A stretch of 64,000 nt of DNA, taken from contig NZ_FONX01000003.1 of assembly GCF_900113035.1 (NCBI RefSeq), positions 213,860 through 277,859 on the forward strand. Direction: 5' to 3'. Below the pieces are notes generated by a model that worked only from the letters and a program-made list of their open reading frames with translations, ran no database searches and had not been told where the DNA came from. Positions within the stretch are counted from its first letter, which is position 1, and each line of letters opens with the position of its first letter. A program made the position numbers and the translations under genes. This stretch comes from Paracidovorax wautersii (GTDB lineage Bacteria > Pseudomonadota > Gammaproteobacteria > Burkholderiales > Burkholderiaceae_C). Positions 18,696 through 27,992 of the stretch are shown piece by piece.

Positions 18696-19424
18696 TCAGA
18701 CGCCAGCGACGCCTACGGTCATGCCGCCGCAGACGTAGAGCACCTGGCCGGTGACGAAGCCGCTGCGCGCATCGAGCAGATAAGACACGGCATGCGCCAC
18801 GTCGTCGGGCGTGCCCACGCGCTTGACGGGCACCGCGTCGATGATGGCCTGCGTGCGCGGCGCATCGGGCGGGTTGGCGCGGTCGAAGAGCTCGGTGCGG
18901 ATGGGCCCGGGGCCGATGGCGTTGGCCGTGATGCCGTGGCGGCCCAGCTCCAGCGCCCACACCCGCGTCATGCCGATCAGGCCGGCCTTGGTGGCCGAAT
19001 ACGCGGTGCGCAGCTCCTTGCCCAGGGCGGCGCGCGAAGACATGTTCACGATGCGGCCGAAGCCGGCGGCCTGCATGCCCGGCAGCAGCGCCTGCATGCA
19101 CTGCAGGCTGCAGCGCAGGTTCAGCGCCACGGCCAGGTCGAACTGCTCCAGCGTCTGCTCGGCCGCCTCGGCGGGCACCACGATGCCCACGTTGTTGACC
19201 AGCCGCGTGATGGGGCCGCCGGCCAGCGCCTGCTGCAGCGCACGCGCCGTCTCCGCAGGGTTGGACAGATCGGCCTGGATGCCGCCCGGCACGTGATCGA
19301 CGCTGCGGTCGATGATGACCGGCTCGTAGCCGTCGGCGCGGCAGCGCTCGGCCGTCGCCGCGCCGATGCCGGCGCCGCCGCCGGTGATGAGGACGCGTTC
19401 GCGCACGGAAATGGAGGAGCTCAT
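18696..19424 (-). CDS. SDR-family oxidoreductase
   Basis: A 242-residue classical short-chain dehydrogenase. NAD(P) binding is shown by 'VLITGGGAGIGAATAERC', with 'IDRSVD' at the end of strand 2 suggesting NAD(H) preference. 'LVNNVGIVVPAEA' is the NNAG-type motif; catalytic Ser and Tyr-x-x-x-Lys are in 'IVNMSSRAALGKELRTAYSATKAGL'. The substrate is unknown. Lying between a YciI-like protein and an AtoE-type transporter in the pca operon, it may oxidise an alcohol or carbonyl on the way to a lactone or 3-oxoadipate; this is inference. Confidence 0.88.
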   Translation of the reverse strand: MSSSISVRERVLITGGGAGIGAATAERCRADGYEPVIIDRSVDHVPGGIQADLSNPAETARALQQALAGGPITRLVNNVGIVVPAEAAEQTLEQFDLAVALNLRCSLQCMQALLPGMQAAGFGRIVNMSSRAALGKELRTAYSATKAGLIGMTRVWALELGRHGITANAIGPGPIRTELFDRANPPDAPRTQAIIDAVPVKRVGTPDDVAHAVSYLLDARSGFVTGQVLYVCGGMTVGVAGV

Positions 19425-19464
19425 GGGAGTCTTTCAGGAAAACAGGGAACGCCGGCAGAGCGCG

Positions 19465-19761
19465 CTACAGGTAGCACTGCCCGTCCACATAGGCCTTGCG
19501 CCAGCGGGTGAGCGTGACCCGCTCGAACAGGCCGGCCGCATGGAACGGGTCGGACTCGATGAAGCGCAGCGCCTCCTCGCGCGAATCCAGCGCCACCACG
19601 TAGAGGCCGCCGCCCAGGTCCCGGCCGTCGTCGTCCAGCTTGGCGCCGCAGGCCAGCAGCAGGGCCTTGTGCTGGTCGAGGAACTCCAGGTGCGCGGCGC
19701 GGTGGGCCTGGCGCACCTGCTGGTGGCCGGGCTTGTCGAAGGTTTCGATGATGAAAGGCAT
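19465..19761 (-). CDS. YciI-like protein
   Basis: A 98-residue dimeric alpha/beta-barrel-type protein of the YciI family. Visible marks: 'MPFIIETFDKPGHQQVRQAHRAAHLEFLDQHK', then 'GGGLYVVALDSREEALRFIESDPFHAAGLFE', where the His of 'RAAHLEFL' and the Asp-Pro-Phe are the usual conserved residues. The fold is related to that of muconolactone isomerase, which makes its presence in an operon with catC notable. Start at 19761 is preferred over an ATG 30 bp upstream because a GAAGGA site precedes it. Function is unknown; isomerase, dehalogenase or hydrolase activity has been proposed for relatives. Confidence 0.8.
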   Translation of the reverse strand: MPFIIETFDKPGHQQVRQAHRAAHLEFLDQHKALLLACGAKLDDDGRDLGGGLYVVALDSREEALRFIESDPFHAAGLFERVTLTRWRKAYVDGQCYL

Positions 19762-19849
19762 GTCGGGTCCTTCAGGAAGACAGAAAGGCAAAGGCCGAGG
19801 CCGGGGCGCAGCGGGCCGGCCTACGCAGCAGCAGGCGCATGGAGAGGGC

Positions 19850-20959
19850 TCAGACCGTGGCGACGGGCGTCACGGGCGAGCCCACGGCGCCGGGCAGGTT
19901 CAGCGGCGGCGCGGTCAGCAGGAAGCGGTGGCGGCCGTGCCCGCGCAGCCAGCGGGCCAGCGGCGTGAGGTGCCAGAGCTCGCCCAGGTGCACGCCCAGC
20001 TTGAACAGGCAGTGCTCGTGCAGCGGCAGCGCCGCGCAGCAGGCCGGGCCCGGGCGCGCGGGCAGGCCTTCGACGGCGTAGTTGTCTGCGGCGAGGGCGG
20101 CGAGCTGGCTGTCGGTGATCCACTGCAGCAGCTTCTCGTCGCGCCCGTCGAGCACCGCGCAAGCGCCTTGCAGCACGGCCGGATCTGGATGCCGGCGCAT
20201 GCCCAGCACCACGTCGGCGAAGCCGGTGTGCAGGCAGACGATGTCGCCGCGCTCCACCGCCACGCCGTCGGCTTCCAGCACGCGCATCAGCGTGTCGTAG
20301 CCGACCAGCGTGCGCGCGTCGCCCAGGTGGGCGCGCAGGTCGATCATCACGCCCCGGCCCTGCACGCCGGTGCGGGCCATGCCTTCGATGCCCAGGGCGT
20401 GGGCGGCCGAAGTGCTGGCAGAGGCAGCGCCGGGCGCACCGGATGCACCGGATGCACCGGACGCACCGGACGCACCCGGCACGCCGGTGTCGCGCACGTC
20501 CTGCGGGCCGACGATGTGGCGGCCGGCCGCGTAGCCGTTGTAGTAGAGCGCCTCGGGCAGGCCGTCGCCGTTGGCATCGAACATCGAGCCCGCATGCGCC
20601 AGGCTGTCCCACTGCGTGGAGTACTGCAGGTAGAGGATGGCCAGGTCGTCGGACATCACGTCGGTGCGGCCCGGCTCCAGCTCGGCCATCAGGCAGTTGA
20701 AGTTGACCAGCCCCTTGCGCAGCGTGGGCCGCAGCACGGGCGGATGGCGGTTGGGGTTGAGCGCGCTGCCGCCGGGGTAGTCCAGCGGCAGGCTGAGCGC
20801 GAAGCTCAGGCCTTCGCGCACCTCGGCCACGCCCTGCCGCACCTTCTCGGGCGTGAGCAGGTTCAGGCGGCCCAGCTGGTCGTCGGGCCCGAAGTCGCCC
20901 CAGTTGGAGCCGGGCGGGCGCTGCTTCCAGCGGGGGTTGGTGAGCGGGGAGGCTTCCAT
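19850..20959 (-). CDS. Cyclase-family (PF04199) metal-dependent hydrolase
   Basis: A 369-residue protein of the cyclase/kynurenine-formamidase-like family, metal hydrolases acting on amides or lactones. The metal/active-site segment 'STQWDSLAHAG' (residues 114-124) is the form seen in the larger family members; the usual first His of HxGTHxD is replaced by Gln/Ser-type residues. 'GRGVMIDLRAHLG', 'GDIVCLHTGFAD' and 'LPLHEHCLFKLGVHLGELWHLTPLA' are further conserved blocks. A Gly-Ala-Ser repeat at residues 162-179 is encoded by tandem 9-bp units and inflates a loop. In the pca operon just upstream of YciI and SDR genes it could hydrolyse a lactone or N-formyl intermediate; the substrate is not known. 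Confidence 0.85.
   Translation of the reverse strand: MEASPLTNPRWKQRPPGSNWGDFGPDDQLGRLNLLTPEKVRQGVAEVREGLSFALSLPLDYPGGSALNPNRHPPVLRPTLRKGLVNFNCLMAELEPGRTDVMSDDLAILYLQYSTQWDSLAHAGSMFDANGDGLPEALYYNGYAAGRHIVGPQDVRDTGVPGASGASGASGASGAPGAASASTSAAHALGIEGMARTGVQGRGVMIDLRAHLGDARTLVGYDTLMRVLEADGVAVERGDIVCLHTGFADVVLGMRRHPDPAVLQGACAVLDGRDEKLLQWITDSQLAALAADNYAVEGLPARPGPACCAALPLHEHCLFKLGVHLGELWHLTPLARWLRGHGRHRFLLTAPPLNLPGAVGSPVTPVATV
20431..20475 (-). repeat. Coding tandem repeat, five 9-bp units
   Basis: Five head-to-tail units of CGGRYGCAC (plus strand) encode Gly-Ala-Ser triplets inside the cyclase gene. Units 2 and 3 are identical, as are 4 and 5, so recent slippage is likely and copy number may vary between strains without shifting the frame. 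Confidence 0.9.
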
Positions 20960-20978
20960 GGCGGCAGTGCCTACAGGG

Positions 20979-21779
20979 CTAGGCCGTCGGCAGGAAGGCG
21001 GCCAGCGCGGCCTCGAAGGCCTCGGGCGCTTCCAGGTTCGAGAGGTGCGAGGCCGGCACTTCGGCCAGCTGCGCGCCCGCGATGGCGGCCTGCATGGCCT
21101 GCGCGTCGGCCACCGTGGTGACCGGGTCGGCCATGCCGGCGATCAGCAGCGTGGGCACGGCGATGGCGTCGATGGCCGAGCGCAGGTCGGCCCGGGCCAG
21201 CGCTTCGCAGCAGGCGGCATAGCCTTCGGGCGGGGTGCCGGCGATCCAGCCCTGCGCGCGGCGCACCACGCCGGGCTGGGCGGCGGTGAAGGCTTCGGTG
21301 AACCAGCGCGCGGGCGACGAGGCCGCCAGCTCGGCCATGCCGGCCGCGCCCTTCTCGCGCACCATGGCGGCGCGGGTGGTCCAGCCATCGGCCGTGCCGA
21401 TTTTGGCTGCGCTGTTGGCGACCACCAGGCGATCGAGCCGCTGCGGCGCGTTCACGCCCAGCCACAGGCCCGTGAAGCCCCCCATCGAGATGCCGCAGAA
21501 GCTGGCTTTTGCGATGCCCAGCGCGTCGAGCAGCGCGACCACGTCGCCGCCCAGCTGGTCGAAGGTGTAGGGGCCGGGCGAGGCCACGCTGGCGCCGTGG
21601 CCGCGCGTGTCGTAGCGCACCACGCGGTGGGTGCGGGCGAAACGTTCGGCCTGCGCGTCCCACATCTCCAGCGTGGTGCCCAGGGAGTTGGAGAGCACCA
21701 GGGCCGGCGCGTCGGCGGGCCCTTGCACCCGCACGCGGAAGCTGCCCGCAGCGGTCTTCAGCACTTCGTTCATGGACAT
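20979..21779 (-). CDS. pcaD: 3-oxoadipate enol-lactonase
   Basis: A 266-residue alpha/beta hydrolase that opens 3-oxoadipate enol-lactone to 3-oxoadipate. Motifs: oxyanion region 'LVLSNSLGTTLEMWD', 'VVRYDTRGHGAS', nucleophile elbow 'FCGISMGGF' with Ser98, Asp in 'LLIAGMADPVT', and His in 'VPASHLSNLEAPEAF'. These match PcaD closely, including the 'NSLGT' and 'DTRGHG' blocks. The start at 21779 (ATG-TCC-ATG) follows a GGGGGCAGG stretch and leaves a 14-bp gap after pcaF. Confidence 0.93.
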   Translation of the reverse strand: MSMNEVLKTAAGSFRVRVQGPADAPALVLSNSLGTTLEMWDAQAERFARTHRVVRYDTRGHGASVASPGPYTFDQLGGDVVALLDALGIAKASFCGISMGGFTGLWLGVNAPQRLDRLVVANSAAKIGTADGWTTRAAMVREKGAAGMAELAASSPARWFTEAFTAAQPGVVRRAQGWIAGTPPEGYAACCEALARADLRSAIDAIAVPTLLIAGMADPVTTVADAQAMQAAIAGAQLAEVPASHLSNLEAPEAFEAALAAFLPTA

Positions 21780-21793
21780 GCCTGCGCCCCCGC

Positions 21794-23002
<1,209 letters not shown>

Positions 23003-23025
23003 GGTGTGGTGTCTCCTTGAGGGGT

Positions 23026-23706
23026 TCAGGCGCGGCGGATGGGCAGGCCCACCAGGCGTTCGAGTTCGGCGTGCTCCAGGCCGGGCACGGCGTCGATCAG
23101 CGCCAGCCCGCCGGGCGTGCAGGCCAGCGTGGCGAGGTCGGTGTAGATGCGCTTGACGCAGCCGATGCCGGTGAGCGGGTAGCTGCATTGCGCAACCACC
23201 TTGGACTGGCCCTGCTTGGTCAGCAGATCCATCATCACCCAGGTCTGCTTGGCGCCGATGGCCAGGTCCATGGCCCCGCCCACGGCGGGAATGGCGCCAG
23301 GCTCGCCCGTGCTCCAGTTGGCCAAGTCGCCCGTGGCGCTGACCTGGAAGGCGCCCAGCACGCAGATGTCCAGGTGGCCGCCGCGCATCATGGCGAAGCT
23401 GTCGGCATGGTGGAAATAGGCGCCGCCCGGCAGCAGGGTGACGGGCTGCTTGCCGGCGTTGGTGAGGTCGTAGTCCTCCAGCCCTGCCGCCGGCGCCGGG
23501 CCCATGCCGAGGATGCCGTTCTCGCTGTGCAGGATGACCTCGCGGTCGGCCGGGATGTGGTTGGCGACCAGGGTCGGCTGGCCGATGCCCAGGTTGACGT
23601 ACGCCCCTTCGTGGATGTCCTGCGCCACGCGGCGGGCGAGTTCATCCTTACTACGCTTTTGATAGCTGCTCACGCTGGTTCCTTCTGCGCTCAAGGCCGA
23701 TTTCAT
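23026..23706 (-). CDS. pcaJ: 3-oxoadipate CoA-transferase, beta subunit
   Basis: A 226-residue class I CoA-transferase subunit that, with PcaI, moves CoA from succinyl-CoA to 3-oxoadipate. The catalytic Glu62 lies in 'ILHSENGILGMGP'; 'YVNLGIGQPTLV' and 'GGAMDLAIGAKQTWVMM' are family hallmarks. Its ATG overlaps the stop of pcaI by ATGA, giving coupled 1:1 synthesis. The first roughly 16 residues ('KSALSAEGTSVSSYQKR') are not conserved in the family and include DNA resembling a short repeat (AGCTATCAAAAGC). Confidence 0.93.
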   Translation of the reverse strand: MKSALSAEGTSVSSYQKRSKDELARRVAQDIHEGAYVNLGIGQPTLVANHIPADREVILHSENGILGMGPAPAAGLEDYDLTNAGKQPVTLLPGGAYFHHADSFAMMRGGHLDICVLGAFQVSATGDLANWSTGEPGAIPAVGGAMDLAIGAKQTWVMMDLLTKQGQSKVVAQCSYPLTGIGCVKRIYTDLATLACTPGGLALIDAVPGLEHAELERLVGLPIRRA

Positions 23707-24404
23707 GCCGATTTCTTGAAGCCCGCTGCCTGCGTGGCCGTGCGCTCGATGCGCACGATCTGGCTCACGAAGATGCCGGGGGTGACGATGGCTTCGGGGT
23801 CCAGCCCGCCCAGTTCCACGATCTCGTGCACCGTGGCGATGGTCTGCCTAGCGGCGGTGGCCATCACCGGGCCGAAGTTGCGCGCCGACATGCGGTAGGT
23901 CAGGTTGCCCCAGCGGTCGCCGCGCTCGGCCTTGACGAGGGCCACGTCGCCGTGGATGGGGTACTCCAGCACGTACTGCTTGCCGCCGATCTCGCGGGTT
24001 TCCTTGCCCTTGGCCAGCTCGGTGCCGTAGGCCGTGGGGCAGAAGAAGGCGCCGATGCCGGCCCCGGCGGCGCGCAGGCGCTCGGCCAGGTTGCCCTGGG
24101 GCACCAGTTCCAGCTCGAGCTGGCCGGCGCGGTAGAGGCCGTCGAACACCTGGCTGTCCGCCTGGCGCGGAAAGCTGCAGATGATCTTGCGCACGCGGCC
24201 GGCCTTGAGCAGCGCGGCCAGGCCCGTCTCGCCGTTGCCGGCGTTGTTGTTGACCACCGTGAGCTCGCGCGCGCCCTGCTCGATCAGGCCGTCGATCAGC
24301 TCGCCCGGAATGCCCGCCGTGCCGAAGCCGCCGATCAGCACCGTGGCGCCGTCCTGGATGCCGGCCAGGGCCTGTGCGACGGAATCCGCAATCTTGTTGA
24401 TCAT
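23703..24404 (-). CDS. pcaI: 3-oxoadipate CoA-transferase, alpha subunit
   Basis: A 233-residue class I CoA-transferase alpha subunit. Visible motifs: 'ATVLIGGFGTAGIPGELIDGL' with the CoA-binding glycine loop, 'LTVVNNNAGNGETGLAALL', 'ICSFPRQADSQVFDGLY' and 'LELVPQGNLAERLRAAGAGIGAFFCPTAYGT'. The ATG at 24404 ('MINKIADSVAQAL') matches the family start, though its ribosome binding site is weak; an upstream ATG at 24491 lies inside the operator and is disfavoured. It heads the ten-gene operon opposite the IclR regulator. Confidence 0.93.
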   Translation of the reverse strand: MINKIADSVAQALAGIQDGATVLIGGFGTAGIPGELIDGLIEQGARELTVVNNNAGNGETGLAALLKAGRVRKIICSFPRQADSQVFDGLYRAGQLELELVPQGNLAERLRAAGAGIGAFFCPTAYGTELAKGKETREIGGKQYVLEYPIHGDVALVKAERGDRWGNLTYRMSARNFGPVMATAARQTIATVHEIVELGGLDPEAIVTPGIFVSQIVRIERTATQAAGFKKSA

Positions 24405-24473
24405 GTCGTTGGAGAGGGGGGTGAAGACGTGAGGGGGACAATCCGCCCGGCTGCCGATACAGGCCGGGCAATT

Positions 24474-24498
24474 TGTTCGTATATCGAACATTTGTTCG
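24474..24498. promoter_or_regulatory. Operator with three TGTTCG-type half-sites between pcaI and pcaR
   Basis: TGTTCG (24474-24479) and CGAACA (24485-24490) form an inverted repeat with a 5-bp AT centre, and a third direct TGTTCG is at 24493-24498, one helical turn or so on. It lies 26 bp before the regulator ATG and about 70 bp before pcaI. IclR regulators such as PcaR bind GTTCG-type repeats, so both activation of the operon and autoregulation are expected. Confidence 0.75.
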
Positions 24499-24524
24499 TA
24501 TAATGAATTCTAGGACCGATCCCC

Positions 24525-25328
24525 ATGGATGACACCCCCTCTTCGACTAGTGATAACCCTAGGCCGGGCGACAGCTATGTGCAGTCATTCGCGCGCGGGC
24601 TGGAAGTGATCCGCTCGTTCAGCGCTGCCGCGCCCCAGCAGACGCTGAGCGAGGTGGCCGCCGCCTCCGGCCTCACGCGCGCCGGCGCCCGCCGCATCCT
24701 GCTGACGCTGCAGACGCTGGGCTACGTGGAAAGCGACGGCCGGCTGTTTCGCCTCACGCCGCGCATCCTCGACCTGGGCTTCGCCTACCTCTCGTCCATG
24801 CCCATCTGGGACCTGGCCGAACCCACCATGGAAGCGCTGGTGGACCAGTTGCACGAATCGTGTTCGGCCGCCGTGCTGGACGGGCGCGACATCGTCTATG
24901 TGCTGCGCGTGCACACCCACAAGATCATGAGCACCAACCTGGGCGTGGGCTCGCGCCTGCCGGCCTTCTGGACCTCCATGGGCCGCATGCTGCTGGCCGG
25001 CCAGAGCGACGACCAGGTGCAGGCCCTGCTGGACGGACTGCCGCGCCGGGCCCTCACCCCCCACACGCTCACCAGCGACAAGGACCTGCTGGCCGCCGTG
25101 CGCCAGGCGCGCACCCAGGGCTGGTGCCTCATCAACCAGGAGCTGGAGGAAGGCCTGATCTCCATCGCCGCTCCGCTGCGCAACCGCGCCGGCGAAACGG
25201 TGGCGGCGCTCAACATCAGCGGCCAGGCCAACCGCACCAGCGCGGAGATGATGCAGACCCAGTTGCTGCCCCCGCTGCTCAAGGCGGCCGAAACCGTCTC
25301 ACGCCTGCTGGGCACGCGGCGGCGATGA
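24525..25328 (+). CDS. pcaR: IclR-family regulator of the beta-ketoadipate operon (PcaR-like)
   Basis: A 267-residue IclR regulator. The N-terminal winged helix-turn-helix is at residues about 18-80 ('SFARGLEVIRSFSAAAPQQTLSEVAAASGLTRAGARRILLTLQTLGYVESDGRLFRLTPRIL'); the C-terminal ligand-binding domain includes 'SCSAAVLDGRDIVYVLRVHTHKIMSTNLGVGSRLPAFWTSMGRMLLA' and 'GWCLINQELEEGLISIAAPLRNRAG', which is the PcaR/PcaU/CatR subgroup pattern. Such proteins activate pca genes with 3-oxoadipate or a related inducer. It is transcribed away from pcaI across the operator at 24474-24498. Confidence 0.9.
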   Translation: MDDTPSSTSDNPRPGDSYVQSFARGLEVIRSFSAAAPQQTLSEVAAASGLTRAGARRILLTLQTLGYVESDGRLFRLTPRILDLGFAYLSSMPIWDLAEPTMEALVDQLHESCSAAVLDGRDIVYVLRVHTHKIMSTNLGVGSRLPAFWTSMGRMLLAGQSDDQVQALLDGLPRRALTPHTLTSDKDLLAAVRQARTQGWCLINQELEEGLISIAAPLRNRAGETVAALNISGQANRTSAEMMQTQLLPPLLKAAETVSRLLGTRRR

Positions 25329-25483
25329 GAAATCCACCAGGCGGAATATCATGAAATACCGACACTGGGCGGCTGATGCGGCGATGCGACGGGCACGCGA
25401 TGGTCAAGGCACGCCTGCTGACAACTGGTCACAATCGCATCCATCCCCATTCCCCGACACCTGAAGCCACTAGCGACTCTCCT

Positions 25484-27331
25484 ATGAAAAACCTCAAACT
25501 GGGCCTTCGCCTCGGGCTGGGCTTCGCCCTCGTGCTTGTTCTCATGGCCCTGGTCACCGCGCTGAACCTGGTGCGGCTGAACCAGCAGGACCACGTCTCG
25601 CAGGGCCTCATCAACGAGCTCTACCCCAAGGCCAACGCCAGCCAGCAACTGTCCTACGTGACGCTGGACATCTCCCGCGTCGTGCGCAACATCATCATCC
25701 TGACCGACGACTCGCAGATGGCGCCGAACAAGGCCGTGCTGGACAAGTCCATCGCACAGACGGCCGACTACATCGCCACGCTGGACCGGCTGGCCGAAAC
25801 GGCCGAAGAGCGCACGCTGATCCAGGAGATCAAGACCCAGAGCGCGGCCTACATCGCCTTCAGCAAGGACGTGGCCGACCTGGGCCTGCAGAACAAGAAC
25901 ATCGAAGCGCAGCAACTGCTGTTCAGCGCGCGCTACGCCACGCAAGGGGCCTACCTCGCCACCCTGAAGAAGATGGTCGATCTGCAGGAAAAGAACATGC
26001 GCGACGGCGGCGCCGCCGCGCACGAGGCCTACCTGCAGGCCCGCACCATGGTGCTGGTCGCATCCGTCATCGCCGCGCTGATGGCCGTGGGCTGCGCCCT
26101 CGTCATCACCCGCTCCATCACCGCGCCGATCCAGGACGCGGTCGATGCCGCCGACCGCGTGGCCGACGGCAACCTGAGCGTGCCGATCCACACCGACGCG
26201 CGCGACGAAACCGGCGCCCTGCTCAAGGCCCTGCAGCGCATGCAGGACAACCTGGTGAACACCGTGCGCATCGTGCGCGGCAATGCCGAGAGCGTGGCCA
26301 CCGCCAGCGCCGAGATCGCCCAGGGCAACGACGACCTGAGCCGGCGCACCGAGCAGCAGGCATCGGCCCTGGAAGAGACCGCGGCCTCGATGGAGCAGCT
26401 GGGCGGCACCGTGCGCCAGAACGCCGACAACGCCCGCCAGGCCAGCCAGCTGGCACAGGAGGCCAGCGACGTGGCCGTCAAGGGCGGCGACGTGGTGAAC
26501 CAAGTGGTGGACACCATGAAGGGCATCAACGAGAGCTCGCGCAAGATCAGCGACATCATCTCGGTGATCGACGGCATCGCCTTCCAGACCAACATCCTGG
26601 CGCTCAATGCCGCCGTGGAAGCCGCCCGTGCCGGCGAGCAGGGCCGAGGCTTCGCCGTGGTGGCCAGCGAGGTGCGCAGCCTGGCCGGCCGCTCGGCCGA
26701 CGCCGCCAAGGAAATCAAGAACCTCATCAGCACCAGCGTGGAGCGCGTGGACCAGGGCACGGCCCTGGTGGACCAGGCCGGCCACACCATGCAGGAAGTG
26801 GTGGCCTCGATCCGCCGGGTGACCTCCATCGTCGGCGAAATCAGCGCCGCCAGCCGCGAGCAGAGCGAAGGCGTGGGACAGGTGGGCGAAGCCATCGTGC
26901 AGATGGACCAGGCCACCCAGCAGAACGCCGCGCTCGTCGAAGAGAGCGCCGCCGCCGCCTCGGGCCTGCGCACGCAGGCCGATCAGCTGGTCCAGGCCGT
27001 GGCCGTGTTCCAGCTGGCCCAGGGCAGCGGCAGCCACTTCGCCGCCCCGTCGCCCGCCCCAGCGGCCAGGCATTCGGCCGGCAGCACGGCAGCAGTTGCT
27101 GCACCGGCGCCCGCGAAATCCGCCAAGCTGGCCGCAGCGCGCCTGACGTCCGCGCCCGCATCGGCCGGCAAGGGGGCATCGGCCTCGGCCACCCACGCGC
27201 CGGCGCCTGCCGCCGCCGCCCCGGCCGCACCGCCCCAGCCGCGCCCTGCGCTGGCTCCCGCAGCCCCCAAGCCCGCACCCACGGCCACCGCCAGCAAGAA
27301 GCACGACGAGGACGACTGGGAAACCTTCTGA
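25484..27331 (+). CDS. Methyl-accepting chemotaxis protein
   Basis: A 615-residue transmembrane chemoreceptor. A first membrane helix (about 8-30) leads into a four-helix-bundle periplasmic sensor (about 31-185), a second helix ('[22 protein letters not shown]'), a HAMP domain, and a long cytoplasmic coiled coil. The signalling tip '[44 protein letters not shown]' is intact. The last residues end in DWETF, a near match to the NWETF pentapeptide that tethers CheR/CheB. Between them is a long Ala/Pro-rich linker. No ligand can be inferred. The ATG at 25484 is just before the first membrane helix. Confidence 0.92.
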   Translation: MKNLKLGLRLGLGFALVLVLMALVTALNLVRLNQQDHVSQGLINELYPKANASQQLSYVTLDISRVVRNIIILTDDSQMAPNKAVLDKSIAQTADYIATLDRLAETAEERTLIQEIKTQSAAYIAFSKDVADLGLQNKNIEAQQLLFSARYATQGAYLATLKKMVDLQEKNMRDGGAAAHEAYLQARTMVLVASVIAALMAVGCALVITRSITAPIQDAVDAADRVADGNLSVPIHTDARDETGALLKALQRMQDNLVNTVRIVRGNAESVATASAEIAQGNDDLSRRTEQQASALEETAASMEQLGGTVRQNADNARQASQLAQEASDVAVKGGDVVNQVVDTMKGINESSRKISDIISVIDGIAFQTNILALNAAVEAARAGEQGRGFAVVASEVRSLAGRSADAAKEIKNLISTSVERVDQGTALVDQAGHTMQEVVASIRRVTSIVGEISAASREQSEGVGQVGEAIVQMDQATQQNAALVEESAAAASGLRTQADQLVQAVAVFQLAQGSGSHFAAPSPAPAARHSAGSTAAVAAPAPAKSAKLAAARLTSAPASAGKGASASATHAPAPAAAAPAAPPQPRPALAPAAPKPAPTATASKKHDEDDWETF

Positions 27332-27406
27332 TCCCGGCCGGGATCTCGCCCCGAACCGGCTCACGCGCGGCCGGTCCGGGGCGCAGCCCATGCTACGCTG
27401 ACGGCC

Positions 27407-27841
27407 ATGTTCAATCCCTCCCAAGCCGACGTACGGCGCTTTTTCTGCAGCGTGTACGCCAAGGACCGGGCCGGCCAGCCCATGGAAGCGATCGAGACAC
27501 TCGCCAGCCTGTGGATCGCGGAACACCCGGAGTACCACGCCGAGCTGGCCGACGTCGATGCCGCCCTGGCCCGCAACTACGACGAGACGCCGGACCGCAC
27601 CAATCCCTTCTTGCACCTGTCCATGCACCTGTCCATCAGCGAGCAATGCAGCATCGACCAGCCCCGCGGCATCCGCCAGGCGGTCGAGCTGCTGGCAGCC
27701 CGGCTGGATTCGCTGCAGGACGCCCATCACGCCGCCATGGAATGCCTGGGCCAGATGCTGTGGGAGAGCCAGCGCTCCGGCCGCCCGCCCGACGGCGATG
27801 CGTACGTCGCCTGCGTCCAGCGGCGCGCCACGCGCGATTGA
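27407..27841 (+). CDS. DUF1841 family protein
   Basis: A 144-residue soluble protein matching the DUF1841 family of beta- and gammaproteobacteria: it opens 'MFNPSQADVRRFFCSVYAKDRAG' and contains 'NPFLHLSMHLSISEQCSIDQPRGIRQ'. The three His/Met-rich helical turns there ('HLSMHLSI') are the family's most conserved block. It has no signal peptide or membrane segment. Function is unknown. It lies 75 bp after the chemoreceptor gene on the same strand. Confidence 0.8.
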   Translation: MFNPSQADVRRFFCSVYAKDRAGQPMEAIETLASLWIAEHPEYHAELADVDAALARNYDETPDRTNPFLHLSMHLSISEQCSIDQPRGIRQAVELLAARLDSLQDAHHAAMECLGQMLWESQRSGRPPDGDAYVACVQRRATRD

Positions 27842-27992
27842 CCGCAGCGGCCAGGGCCCCGTCCAGGTTGCTCATCATTTCATAGCACAATAGCGCCATT
27901 GCAAAAGCGCTGCAGGCCAAAAAGATGACTCCACCGGACTCCCCACCCACTGCCGGGTCACCCACTCGCCCTGCAGCCGGCGTGACGCGCTG

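Noticed and set aside
25349..27730. A 793-codon minus-strand open frame opposite the chemoreceptor and DUF1841 genes
   Set aside because: The plus-strand chemoreceptor signalling tip is unmistakable; the antisense product is low-complexity.
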